From Mercurialis annua (Eukaryota > Streptophyta > Magnoliopsida > Malpighiales > Euphorbiaceae): a stretch of 64,000 nucleotides of DNA. The notes under the pieces were generated by a model, which had not been told where the DNA came from, did not search any database, and saw nothing but the letters and a program-made list of their open reading frames with translations. The first letter of the stretch is position 1. Each line of letters begins with the position of its first letter. Both the position numbers and the translations under genes were made by a program. Below, in pieces: positions 23,192 through 33,460 of the stretch. The stretch covers positions 40,865,665 through 40,929,664 of the forward strand of contig NC_065570.1 in NCBI RefSeq assembly GCF_937616625.2, in the 5' to 3' direction.

Positions 23192-23773
23192 TTTATCAAA
23201 CAGTTTGCGTCCTATTCAACATCACCTGATTTATACTTTTGCGATCATTAAAAAATAGAGGAACAAAAGAAAAATAGAAACAAATCTTAATGAACTCAAC
23301 CTTCAAAAATCTCAACTGATTATATAAATTGCCGATCGCCGGTAAGAGAAGTGACCACCTCCGGTGGAACCCGCAGCGGCCGGATCATTCACCTCCACCG
23401 ATTTCTTATCTATAAAACGTAACAGATCTCTAATTTTCTAAAGTTAAAATGGCAGAGATAATTCAAAAAAATTAAACTATGTGAGTAAGAGATCATTCTA
23501 AGAATGAAGGAACAATTTTGCGTCATTCAGTGATAAATTGGACAACTTGGTATATGAAGTGGATAATTAATTATGGGTAAATTGGGTCTAAAATTATATT
23601 GAGGTAGAACATGCAAACACTTTTTAAAAAATGAGAGATTTTTGCAAAAAAATAATTTCTGAGTCACTAACATAAAGATTTCAAAATTTGGGTGATACGG
23701 TGTAATTTTCTCGAGAATAAAAGCAATATAAGGAAGTAGGAAGCAATTGAGGAGGCCCATAGAGTAGAAGAAA
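23192..23773. promoter_or_regulatory. Upstream region of CMSS1
   Basis: 580 bp before the CMSS1 start. It contains a GC-rich patch at 23330-23400 (CCGGTAAGAG...CCGGTGGAACC...GCGGCCGG) unlike its AT-rich surroundings, and no clear TATA box. It probably holds the promoter and 5' UTR, by position only. Confidence 0.35.
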
Positions 23774-26700
23774 ATGGTGAGCGGGAAAGAAGCAAAAACA
23801 AAGAAAAGCAATAAAAACCCTAAACCACATAAACAGCTTACAAAGAAGCAAAAGAAACAGCCGCCCACAAAGGCCACTTCATCAGATTTTGCTTCTGCTT
23901 CAGAGCAGCTCTATTTTTTTGTAAATGAATTTCAATCCGCCAATGCCCTCCACCTCTCGTCCCTCGAGCTTCAACCAATCAAAGGTATCACATTTTCACC
24001 ATTTTTTCAGCTTTTAATATACTGAATCAAAGCAATCAAAGGTATTTCAAATTATTAAAGGACGCTCATTTGTTTTGTTTTTGGTTTTGTGAAAATGTTA
24101 AGAGACAAGCTTTGTAGAGTTATCTAAAGAGGTGGGTCAAGATGTTGATTCCTTAGGGAAGCAAATGAAGGCGGCTTTTGCGTCTTCATGGAAGGAGGCT
24201 TTATGCCAAAAGCAGCTCGTCGACGGGAAAATTGAAGCAGGGAGTCCAGCTGTTCTTATTATTACTACTTCGGCTTTACGAGTTATTGAACTTCTAAGGT
24301 ATAGCTGTTTTGCTTTTGCCCTCGTTATGAAACTGAATTTGTTTATACTAAATGGATGATTCATGGTTTTATTGTACAGGGGCGTGCGCTCTTTGACCAT
24401 ACAATGCCATGCTGCCAAGCTTTTCTCAAAGCATATGAAGGTTGAGGAGCAGGTGATTTCTTGCTCTTCTTTGTTTCTCTTTTAATGTGGCTTACTTTTT
24501 CTTCAATATGTTTTCTGCCCGTTGTTTGCTTGTTCTCTGTATTTTTAAGTGAAATGAAGGTCCCAGTGCCTAAATCTTTTGGTTGTTGTAGACTCAAATT
24601 TGATTTACAAGGGTCTTTATCAAATCTCGGCCTTTTGAGACTCAAAGGTTTTAGAGTTTTTTTTTTTGCTATAAGATGGGAAATGATGAGAAGTTAAGTG
24701 TCATAGGCTCTTGCTGTGCTGAATGCAGATATTTGCACGTCAGTCTGATCCCACGTCTCCCTCATTATATTATAGTTTTGTTTGATTCTATACCTTTGTT
24801 TTGTTAAACTGCGCACACTCGTTTTTTTATTTTCGTTAAGTTGGGAAATGATGAGAAGTTACCTCTTGTCAAAGGCACAAACCATGCTGATTGTATTATT
24901 TTGCACGTCAGTCTGATCCCATTTGTGTCTTTATCAAATTTTAAGTTCTTTTTACTTGTCTAAATTTTTAGTCTAAAGTGCAATCAGTTTTTTATTCTTT
25001 CTAAAAATGATTTGAGAAATGATGAGAACTTATCTCAAGCTATCAAAGGCGGTGCCTGTGCTGAATGTACCTTTGCACGTCAGTCTGATCCCATTTGTGT
25101 CATTTAAATCTTAAGTTTTTAATTGTCTAAATTTGTTTCTTTCAATCTAAAATGTAATCAGTTCTTTCTTCTTTCCAACTGATTTGGGAAATGATGAGAA
25201 CTTATCTCAAGATATCTAAGGCGGTGCCTGTGCTGAAATGTACCTTTGCACGTCAGTCAGATCCTATATCATCCTGAATTAGATTCTAATTTTTTTAGTT
25301 GAGTTTGGTCAGTTTTTAATATCTTCAACAAGTTGGGAATGATGAGAACTTACCTCAAGTTATCAAAGGCGGTGCCTATGCTGAAATGTATCTTTTGCAC
25401 GTCAGTCTGATCCCATTTCCTCCTGTAGTAAGATCCTAATGTTTTTCTTAGTTGATTTTAGTCATTATTTAGAATCTGCAATAAGCTGGGAAACGATGAG
25501 AAGTTACCTCTAGTTGTCAAAGGCACTAACTGTGCTGATTGTATCCTTTTTCACGTCTGTCTTATCCCATTTGTGTCTATTTTAAATCTGAAGCTTTTTA
25601 AATTCTCTAAATTTGTTTGTTTTTTCAACCTAAATCCATCTAAAATATTTTTGGGAAATGATGAGAACTTATCTCAAATATCAAAGGCGGTGCCTATGCT
25701 GAAATGTACATTTGCACGTCAGTCTGATCCCATGTCCTCTTGTAGTAAGATTCTAATGTTTTTCTTAGTTGAGTTTGGTCGTTCTTGAAAATCTTGCAAT
25801 AAGTTGGGAAATGATAAGAACATCGAGCAGTTACCTCTTGATGTGAAAGGTCTAACTATGCTGATTGTATTATTTTGCATGTCAGTCTGGTCCCATTTGT
25901 GTCATTTAAAAGCCTTATGCTTTTTTAATTATCTAAATTTATTTGTTTTATCAACCTAAATCTTTCTAAAATAATTTTGGGAAATGATGAGAACTTATCT
26001 CAAGTTATCAGAGGCGATGCCTATGCTGAAATGACCTTTGCACGTCAGTCCGATCCCATATCCTCCTGTTCTAAGATTCTAATTGTTTTTATTTTAGTTG
26101 AGTTTAGTCAGTCTTTAATATCAGCAACGAGTTGGGAAATGATGAGAAGTTACATTAAGTTATCAAAGGCTCTGGCTATGCTGAATGTGTTATTTGCACG
26201 TCAGTCTGATCCCGCAGTGTTTATTTGAACCTTAATTCGAGTTTTCAATGTATAATCAGTGTCAAATATTGATTAGTATCTGGCTTCATTTGTTATTTAT
26301 CAAGTATGGATAATTTTTACAGTACAATGCATTAAAAGATATTCCAACTTTTGCATAATTATTTTTCAAGCATCTACAATCCAAATCAAAAACTCAACCA
26401 AATATCTTTATTTATTTGCTGTATCTAGTTTGAATTTTTGAGATTTCCTTAATTGCATCAATAGGATTTCTTATTGTTTTGATAATTCTTCCTCCATTTG
26501 TTTGGTTGTCACTTATCGGACTTAGTTTTTATTTTTTACTTTATGTATCTTTTTCATTATTTTGTTTTATGCTTAATTTTTATTCCAAATTTTAAATAAG
26601 GATGATAATTCTCAAGTTACAATCAGATTGTCGGAGACACTTTCTGTGATGTTACTTTCTATGCAGTGATCATAAAATTTTGGATTTGCTCGTCTATTTT

Positions 26701-27990
26701 TATAATTGGGAATTTAACTATTTATTTCTTAAAAACTTTGCACCTGTCTTGTCTGCCCCGCTGTAATCTTGTGGTGATTTCTGTCATCATCATTGCCTGA
26801 TTTTTTTCTTCTTGAAAAGCTCGGCTGAAAATTGGCCAGACTTCTTTGACATGTTTGCTTTCGAGAGATGATGAGGACTTAAACTAAGCTCAGAGGCATC
26901 TGCTCTGATGAAAGTATGTTTTGCACGTCAGTCTGATCTCAGAAAGACAATGCCGTTTTCATTTTTATCTTGTATTGATGCCTTTCTGTGCTGATTAACA
27001 AAGTGTAGCCTTTTGTTATGCTAATAGCTGATATGCAGAAGATAATAGTTGCCGTTCTTATTTTCGGTTGCGGTGTTCTTAACTTTTAAGTCATCTGCTA
27101 TCAGTTTGCTCCTTTTTTTTTTCCTGGTGGTGAGTGTCTGAGTTACGGCAGCAAGATTTGATGCCTTTCTATGCTCTTTGAATTCAAATTTGGACCCACA
27201 GGTCTATGCTTCTATATAGTGGACTGTGGATTAAATACTTCTATTGTTGTCTTAGATCATTGTGTCCAAGAAAAAATTGTCATTCATCCATTCTTTTAAT
27301 TTGCTTTGATGGTCTGAATGTGGGCAGGTAAACTAATTTGTGAAATTCATTGCCTTCTTTTGGTTCATGAATTTTTGATGTTTATTTTATTTTTACACAC
27401 GACCATGCACATCTGTTTTCCTTCCATTCTATCAATTAACTTGTTTAATTTACATTCTAGCATATTAATTTTGATGCAGGTAACCTTGTTGAAAGAGCGT
27501 GTCAATTTTGCTAGCGGCACACCAAGCAGGTAAGCATCAATTTCCAGACATAGGATAGGTCGAGTTTTTTTTCTTGTCATAACCATATGATTTCACATAA
27601 TTGAACTCAAATTTGTTATATTCTTCAAAAAATTTAAAAAATGGTTTTAGCAAATATAATACTATTAATAATAATAAGGAACTTGTAGTGCTTCTATCTC
27701 TAAAATATTATAATTTCTGGTAATTTCTCCATTTATAATTAGAGAAATCATGAATATGTGGCAGTTTATGAGCACTTGCTTCCGATTCTCAGAGGCAGAT
27801 CGGTCAATTGGCTAGATTAAACACTTAGGCCTGGCTTTGAGGAGCCTCTCCTTTTCTTTTATGAAGCTATCGGAATCAGTGAGAAACTATGAAGCACCGA
27901 AACGGGTATAGGAACAGTACGAGCACACACAGCGAGCATCATTTTGACAAAAAATGAACCACGAACACGGTGTAGACACAAGAGATTAAT

Positions 27991-28039
<49 letters not shown>

Positions 28040-29588
28040 GAATACATATTAGATATATAAAATTCATGATTAGTTCAATATAAAGTAAAAATAAGATGTT
28101 CAAAAGAAGTTTAGTTCATTAAAATTAACTTCAATAAGAAGTCTTAAACAGTTAAACACTCCCGGCGTGTCCCTTAGAGTATCCTTTAGAGTGTCCCCAA
28201 CGTGTCCCTTGAAGTGTTCATGACATGTCCCGAACGGCATTTAACAACAAATGAAACACGGACACGGCAGAGACACCATATATATATTTAATTAATACAT
28301 ATTAATTAAATAATATTCATGATTAATTCATTGTAAGTTAAATAAGATGTTCAAATGAAGTTTACTTCATTAAAATTAACTCCAATAACAAGTCTTAAAC
28401 AGTTACACTCCCAGCATGTCCCCCGTCGTGTCCCCGCCGTGTCCCCCATGTTTGTAGGATTTCTGATAAGAATGATAACCAAACTTCCTCTAAAGTCTTG
28501 ATGCTTGTATCGCGGTAGAAAAACCTCCATAAACCATGAACAATTGAGACTTGTGTGATCAGTATGATGCCAATTCCACTTTGTAATTACCATGATTGCT
28601 AAACTGAAATGATGAAAAACTAGTCTAATTTTTTGGTTCTTAGAATCTGCCATCTACTTGAGTAGAATAGTTCTTTATTTTCCTGTTAGAAGCTGCCATT
28701 ATGAATATGATAATACTAAAGGCAATACAATGACTGGAAAAGTATCATACCTACGATGCAGGTTGCATATCTTGTGGTACCCTAGTCACACGTAACACAT
28801 CTACTGAATAATAGTATAACATGTCTAGTTTTAATAGTTTAATTGTCTCTCGTATGATACTTTAAGACTCACTAATTTACAAGGCAAAACCCTCTTTCCT
28901 CTTCTTTTCTTTCTCTGGAATAAGTTTTTAACTAGTCATAAACCTGCATAGTTCCGCATTTGTTTTTTGCTGTTCTGTAAACTTCAATTATAATTACTTT
29001 TATAATATATAATGTTATAATAATTGAGGTAATACCAATAAATAATCCATTTATTTAAACTGAAAACTTATGAGAACGCTCTTTGGTCCTCTGCATTATA
29101 TAAATAGATAAATGGGTTATGTCTGTAGTCTTTTCATTTACTGATTCTTTATTAGTCGAGTAATTTGATGTTATTTCTTGGGTTCTTATTACAACTTGAA
29201 GGATCAAGAAGTTGATTGACATCGAGGCCCTAGGACTATCACGGTTAGACATGGTTGTGCTTGATATTCACACGGATGTGAAGGGCTACTCATTGTTAAC
29301 ACTTCCACAAGTCAGGTATGGAACAAGTTTGCTAATAATCCAAATCATCATGGCTCGTTAGTAGTTAGTTATGCAAAATATTAAATTAGTCCTGGCATAT
29401 TACTTGTGAAAATTGTGTAAGATTCTAATCAAAATTCATTTTAATTTGGCAGAGACGAGTTCTGGGACCTGTACAAGAACTACTTCCACCAGCGACTTCT
29501 ACAAGGTGATCTTCGTATCTGTCTGTTTGGTCCGTTGCCAAATGGCAATATATTAAGGGGTAAAAAGAAAAAAGCTACCGATGAATAA
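23774..29588 (+). CDS. CMSS1: CMSS1 homologue (Cms1-type small-subunit ribosome assembly factor)
   Basis: Six coding exons join in phase to 259 residues: 23774-23984, 24103-24298, 24380-24452, 27480-27529, 29202-29315 and 29453-29588 (TAA). All introns are GT..AG; the exon-2 acceptor is the least certain. Residues 1-35 are Lys-rich, suiting a nucleolar protein. The body carries the family's TSALRVIELLR, QCHAAKLFSKHMKVEEQV, FASGTPSRIKKLID, LDMVVLDIH and RDEFWDLYKNYFHQRL segments, ending in a basic tail. Yeast Cms1 is linked to 90S pre-ribosomes; the human homologue is about 279 residues. No stop or frameshift interrupts the frame. The third intron (24453-27479) carries eleven C/D snoRNA copies, so transcription would deliver both an assembly factor and rRNA methylation guides. 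Confidence 0.88.
24678..24752 (+). ncRNA. C/D box snoRNA copy 1, intron 3 of CMSS1
   Basis: Terminal stem GGG/CCC, box C ATGATGA (24683-24689), internal CTGA (D'), then guide TTTGCACGTCAGT and box D CTGA (24745-24748). The guide is complementary to ACTGACGTGCAAA, which I recall from plant 25S rRNA. The D' side (GGCTCTTGCTGTG) differs from the other copies. Confidence 0.8.
24843..24920 (+). ncRNA. C/D box snoRNA copy 2 (subtype B)
   Basis: Box C 24848-24854 ATGATGA, D' CTGA, the same guide TTTGCACGTCAGT, box D 24913-24916 CTGA, closing stem GGGA/TCCC. The middle reads CTCTTGTCAAAGGCACAAACCATG, which I call subtype B. Confidence 0.82.
25014..25092 (+). ncRNA. C/D box snoRNA copy 3 (subtype A)
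   Basis: Box C 25019-25025 and box D 25085-25088 are intact, with the guide TTTGCACGTCAGT before D. The middle reads TCAAAGGCGGTGCCTGTG before D', which I call subtype A. The left stem reads GAGA instead of GGGA. Confidence 0.8.
25187..25265 (+). ncRNA. C/D box snoRNA copy 4 (subtype A, damaged box D)
   Basis: Box C ATGATGA at 25192-25198. The guide is kept, but box D reads CAGA (25258-25261) and the 3' stem TCCT. Probably non-functional or weak. Confidence 0.65.
25335..25414 (+). ncRNA. C/D box snoRNA copy 5 (subtype A)
   Basis: Box C 25339-25345, D' CTGA, guide TTTGCACGTCAGT, box D 25407-25410, stem GGGA/TCCC. All hallmarks are intact. Confidence 0.83.
25488..25568 (+). ncRNA. C/D box snoRNA copy 6 (subtype B, degenerate)
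   Basis: Box C has become ACGATGA (25493-25499), box D CTTA (25561-25564), and the guide reads TTCACGTCTGT. The stem GGGA/TCCC remains. Likely a pseudo-snoRNA. Confidence 0.6.
25653..25731 (+). ncRNA. C/D box snoRNA copy 7 (subtype A)
   Basis: Box C 25658-25664, D' CTGA, guide TTTGCACGTCAGT, box D 25724-25727 and stem GGGA/TCCC, all intact. Confidence 0.83.
25806..25894 (+). ncRNA. C/D box snoRNA copy 8 (subtype B, degenerate)
   Basis: Box C reads ATGATAA (25811-25817) and box D CTGG (25887-25890). The guide is TTTGCATGTCAGT with one change, and a short insertion lengthens the copy. Likely a pseudo-snoRNA. Confidence 0.58.
25979..26057 (+). ncRNA. C/D box snoRNA copy 9 (subtype A, box D CCGA)
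   Basis: Box C 25984-25990 is intact and the guide TTTGCACGTCAGT is kept, but box D is CCGA (26050-26053). Function is doubtful. Confidence 0.65.
26134..26213 (+). ncRNA. C/D box snoRNA copy 10
   Basis: Box C 26139-26145, D' CTGA, guide TTGCACGTCAGT, box D 26206-26209, stem GGGA/TCCC. The middle (AAAGGCTCTGGCTATG) is intermediate between copy 1 and subtype A. Confidence 0.82.
26863..26940 (+). ncRNA. C/D box snoRNA copy 11, diverged and isolated
   Basis: Lies 650 bp after copy 10. Box C ATGATGA 26868-26874, guide TTTGCACGTCAGT and box D 26933-26936 are unchanged, while the rest has diverged. The closing stem is GAGA/TCTC instead of GGGA/TCCC, a paired change that supports the fold. Confidence 0.82.
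27945..28460. repeat. Tandem duplication with an (AT)n tract in intron 4 of CMSS1
   Basis: Two copies (about 27945-28235 and 28236-28460) share GAACACGGACACGG-like starts, AATAAGATGTTCAAA, TTCATTAAAATTAACT and AGTCTTAAACAGTTA, and CCCGGCGTGTCCC-like ends. The first contains an (AT)n run at about 27993-28037. The GTGTCC motifs are reiterated. The intron has no coding content. Confidence 0.6.
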
Positions 29589-30071
29589 ATGATAGAAGTT
29601 TTGGTATTAATTTACAATTTTGAGCCTAGTGTCTTGAACATAATGTTATTTTTGAACATTTCTAAGAATCCATGATAAAATGTTGTTTTGGAGCTTGACG
29701 CTCAGCTGTTTTATTTTATGATACGCATACTATTTAGTTGGATCATCGTAAATACCTTTCACAGTAGTGAAATTTATGAGAGGGGTTCATGATGGATCCT
29801 GTTTAGGTAACAATTGATGTTTTTCATCTTTTATTTGATAATTACGGTTTGAGAGTTGTAACGATATTGTAGAGATTGTTAAAATATTTGCATTCTTCAT
29901 CTTCATGGGCTGGTTTTCCTTGTCAAACTTCATCTTATCCTTTTTTATATTTTGTGAACTTTAACTCGTTAATTCTCCATGTGGATGCCTCTCCAAATAT
30001 CTCCATTTTACCTTAATCTGAGATAGCTTAATTATTAAAATGTACTCCTCTATATTGACCTTTTTCAGTTA
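29589..30071. other. 3' flank of CMSS1, no other gene
   Basis: AT-rich DNA after the CMSS1 stop, presumably including its 3' UTR. No clear second gene. Confidence 0.4.
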
Positions 30072-30873
30072 GGCTTAATTACTTAAAAACACCCCACATT
30101 GAATGTTTTTTTTTTCGCTTATCCCCGACGTAGGAAAATTTTCAATTGTACCTTATTTTGGAATTTTCGTTTTCACCTCCACCCCAACTAAGGTACAATT
30201 GACGATTTAAATAATTTAAGGATAAAAATATTAATAACAACTAAATAGAAAGATTTCACCATATTTTTTCTTATTTGGACAAATACAAACAAATCCTTCA
30301 ACTTTAAAAAAGTTTAAATAAATACTCATAATTAATTAAAAAATTAAATTATTAATTTTTTTTAATATATCATCATACTTCTCCGATTTTGAAATCCGTC
30401 ACTAAATTTAAATCAAAAAGTTATTTTTTTTTTCGATTTTTGGACTCCTCCGCTTGAGTTTGCCAGAGCCGCCGCCGCCCCCTTCCGGAAAAGGAGGAGG
30501 AGCAGCTCCTCCTTCATGTTCCTCCAAAATGGAGGAACACGCTGTTCCTCCTTCAACGGAAGGAGGACGGCGGCGGACGGCGGCAGTTTAGTCGGGATTT
30601 TTTTAATTTTTATGTAAATAATTATTATTAGTTTATTTTTTCTAAAGGAGATGGTGTTTTCGTAAAATTAATAACATTTATGTCTAATTAGAATATAGGT
30701 TAAAAATGAAGGACTATTTTAACTTTTTTTTTTAGATGTAAAAAGATCAATTTAGTGCTTTAGGTTAGAGGTGAAAACGAAAACTCCGAAATAGGGTGCA
30801 ATTGAAAATTTTTCTACGTCGGAGTATAAACGAAAAAAAAGTTTAACGTGGGGTGTTTTTAAGTAATTAGGCC
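30072..30873. mobile_element. Mutator-type element, 802 bp, perfect 9-bp duplication
   Basis: The left end GGCTTAATTACTTAAAAACA and the right end (reverse complement GGCCTAATTACTTAAAAACA) begin inverted repeats of about 130 bp. TTTCAGTTA flanks both sides (30063-30071 and 30874-30882). The centre at about 30465-30600 is strikingly GC-rich. No transposase. Confidence 0.88.
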
Positions 30874-30882
30874 TTTCAGTTA

Positions 30883-31978
30883 TAGTACAAACTTTAAAAA
30901 TCATCAATTTTATTTCATTATTCAATTTTTAGTGTCAATTGTATTCATTTATTTAAATTGGAATAGAAAATGTTTAAATATATTTTTCATATTAGAAATT
31001 ATCAATGATAAAAAGGCTAATTGAAATAAAATGAATGACATTTGAATTTTTTTTATTTTAATTTGAATAAATAGGTATAATTGTAATTTAAAATTGAAAC
31101 ATGAGATAAAATTGAATTTTTAAAATTGAGTATATTTGGAGGCTTAATCTTAAAAAATCTCCCTCATTTCATTTGTAAAAGAAAGGCAAATTTGAAGGAT
31201 TATTTTTTTATTTATGTTGCATTAATGCATTGTTATTTTTTAAAATGTATATTGAATATGTAAGTGCACTTATTGCATATTAGATACACAAGCGTTTCAT
31301 CATTCATCGCAATTAATCCTATGAACAGTGTAGTTTACTAAAAACTACACAACTCTGACTTTATAAACTGTTTGCTTAATGGCTAAATTCTGTTTCAAAC
31401 AAATATTTTCATTTTAAGAAATGATAGAAGAACAAAAGTAGCGGTGGTTATTGTTTTTTTTTTTTTTTTAATAAAGGCTAAAATTTTCATTGATGAAAAT
31501 GAAAATTACATAGATAAATGGTTCTTCAACAAATTAAAAGAACTATTTTAAAATAATGATAAGAGCTGTTAATACAGTCATCGATTATGGCTTTTTCAAC
31601 CATCAAAAGGTTACCCAAAACATACATGATCCAAATAGAAAATACGATCTTGAAACGTTTGATCTTGAAACGCTTGATTCTTAAAACTTCAAACTTTTCA
31701 AATCACATCTTCAATATAGATCCATTAGTGATTTTCCAATTGTTTTGAACAAACATAATATGAATACTCTATCAGTCATGGCAATGAAAATATTATTTAT
31801 CGCTTTCAAAAAATATATATTCTTCACTTGTTCATTTTTTTAAGGCCGGGAGAAAATGATTTTTCCGTCTTTAACTGAAAAATCATTTTCTCTCCGTCCA
31901 TAATACTATTTACTATAGATCTACTATATTCTGCTTTAGTTGAATAAAGTCTTTGGTTATAAAATTTTTTGAGTCTTG
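30883..31978. other. AT-rich spacer with a possible LINE/SINE poly(A) end
   Basis: No gene. At 31454-31472 a T-run is followed by AATAAAGGCTAAAATTTTCA; on the minus strand this reads TTTTAGCCTTTATT then poly(A), as at the 3' end of a LINE or processed copy. No coding part was recognised to its right. At 31848-31900 GAGAAAATGATTTTTC and its complement form a hairpin. Confidence 0.35.
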
Positions 31979-31987
31979 ATTTGTATT

Positions 31988-32341
31988 GAAATAAAGGGTC
32001 AACGCGGCCCCTGAACTTATGACTCGGGGTCATCTAACCAAATTTATACTTTTTGAGCAACTAACCCATAAACTCTTCATATTTGGGTCAAATAACCCCA
32101 TAATATATATTTTTATTTCAAAAAATAGATTTAGGATAATTATATCGCAACAATTAGAGAAGTATCTAATTATTGTTTTGCATCTCTCACTTTCAATTTG
32201 TATTTTACGCATTTTAAAAATATAATTATGAGATTATTTGACCCAAAAATGAAGAGTTTTAGGGTTAGTTGCTCAAAAAAGTATAAATTGGGTTAGATGA
32301 ACATGTGTCACAAGTTTAGGGGGCGCGTTGACCCTTTGTTC
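31988..32341. mobile_element. Mutator-type MITE, 354 bp, perfect 9-bp duplication
   Basis: Ends are GAAATAAAGGGTCAACGCGG on the left and, reverse-complemented, GAACAAAGGGTCAACGCGCC on the right. Pairing continues about 130 bp through GAGCAACTAACCC and TTTGGGTCAAATAA. ATTTGTATT occurs at 31979-31987 and 32342-32350. Confidence 0.87.
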
Positions 32342-32409
32342 ATTTGTATTTTTCATATTTGAATAAATCTAAAGGTTTTTGGGGTTTGTAGGTGTTAGAT
32401 CTATCAAAG

Positions 32410-32449
32410 TTTTTTTTTTTTTGGGTGGGGGGGGGGGGGGGGGGGGGGG
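32410..32449. repeat. Homopolymer block T13-GGGT-G23
   Basis: Thirteen T followed by GGGT and 23 G, 74 bp upstream of the Tekay 5' LTR. Runs of this length are prone to slippage and sequencing error. Confidence 0.8.
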
Positions 32450-32926
32450 AGTGGTTTCGAGTTTGAGATCCGATTCTTTAAAATCTTAAATATATGTAGG
32501 GTGTCTTTTAGATCTATACAAATGTAATACCCCAAAATATTTTAAGGTAATTAAGTCGTGCCACGTGTCGTGATTTCCGATAAATTAGATTAAAAAGAAT
32601 TTAATTTAATTATATCGGAAATTCAGGATAAACTTTAATGAGTCAATTAGCGGGATTTAAGGAGTTAATTTTGAAAATTTGGATGTGGAGGCATTTTGGG
32701 GCTAAATTGTAAATTTTGAAAAGTTTAGGGGCTAAAGTGCAAATTAGCCAATTAAACCCCGAAAATAGAAATTTGAGGATTTTCGATGGAAATGTATATT
32801 TTGAGTTGGTATTATTTATTCGGATATAAATAATACGTATATGAATTAATAGAAAGATTAATTAAATAGGTTTTGGACTAAATTGAAACTTTTGAAAAGT
32901 TTCAAGGACCAAAGTGCAAATTGACC

Positions 32927-32928
<2 letters not shown>

Positions 32929-33016
<88 letters not shown>

Positions 33017-33100
33017 CATATACATATATATATACATATATACATATATATATACATATATGTATATGTATATGTATATACATATATATTTATATGTATA
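32929..33100. repeat. Expanded TA microsatellite in the 5' LTR
   Basis: An 84-bp pure (TA)n run to about 33012, followed by TA/CA/TG mixtures to about 33100. The 3' LTR has only 39 bp of pure TA at the same place. Confidence 0.9.
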
Positions 33101-33102
33101 AG
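33095..33102 (+). promoter_or_regulatory. Candidate TATA box of the Tekay LTR
   Basis: TGTATAAG at the end of the microsatellite; in the 3' LTR the equivalent is TATATAAG (40453-40460). A pyrimidine-rich CTCTTCTCTTCTTCCTCA follows about 30-50 bp downstream, a plausible start region. Confidence 0.45.
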
Positions 33103-33460
33103 AATTGAGAGGGAGAAGGATCCAGATGCTCTTCTCTTCTTCCTCAGTTCATTCTTTCTCTCGTTCGCCGTTTACGAACGGTTTGTCACGCGGTTTTCGT
33201 TTCTCGTCCGTTTCCGACGTTCTATAGCTCCAAACGATCGTATTTCGACGGGTATCACGGTAAGCTTGACGTTTTCTCGTTTAAACGAATATATTTTGAG
33301 TTATATCGATTCAAAGTTTTAGGCCACGAAACGATTTTATCGTTTTATCGAGTATAGGATTGATATATAGTGTTTTGAGCTTAGAATACGCGTTTTGGTT
33401 GAGTTTGGAGCATTTTTACGTATATAGCAGGTCGGAAACCCCGGAAATTGATTCCGGGGG

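Noticed and set aside
23527..23877. 116-codon minus-strand frame over the CMSS1 start
   Set aside because: It is the mirror of the Lys-rich first exon of CMSS1 and extends into non-coding DNA.
32914..33322. Long Tyr-Ile frames over the TA microsatellite
   Set aside because: Pure translation of (TA)n; not a gene.
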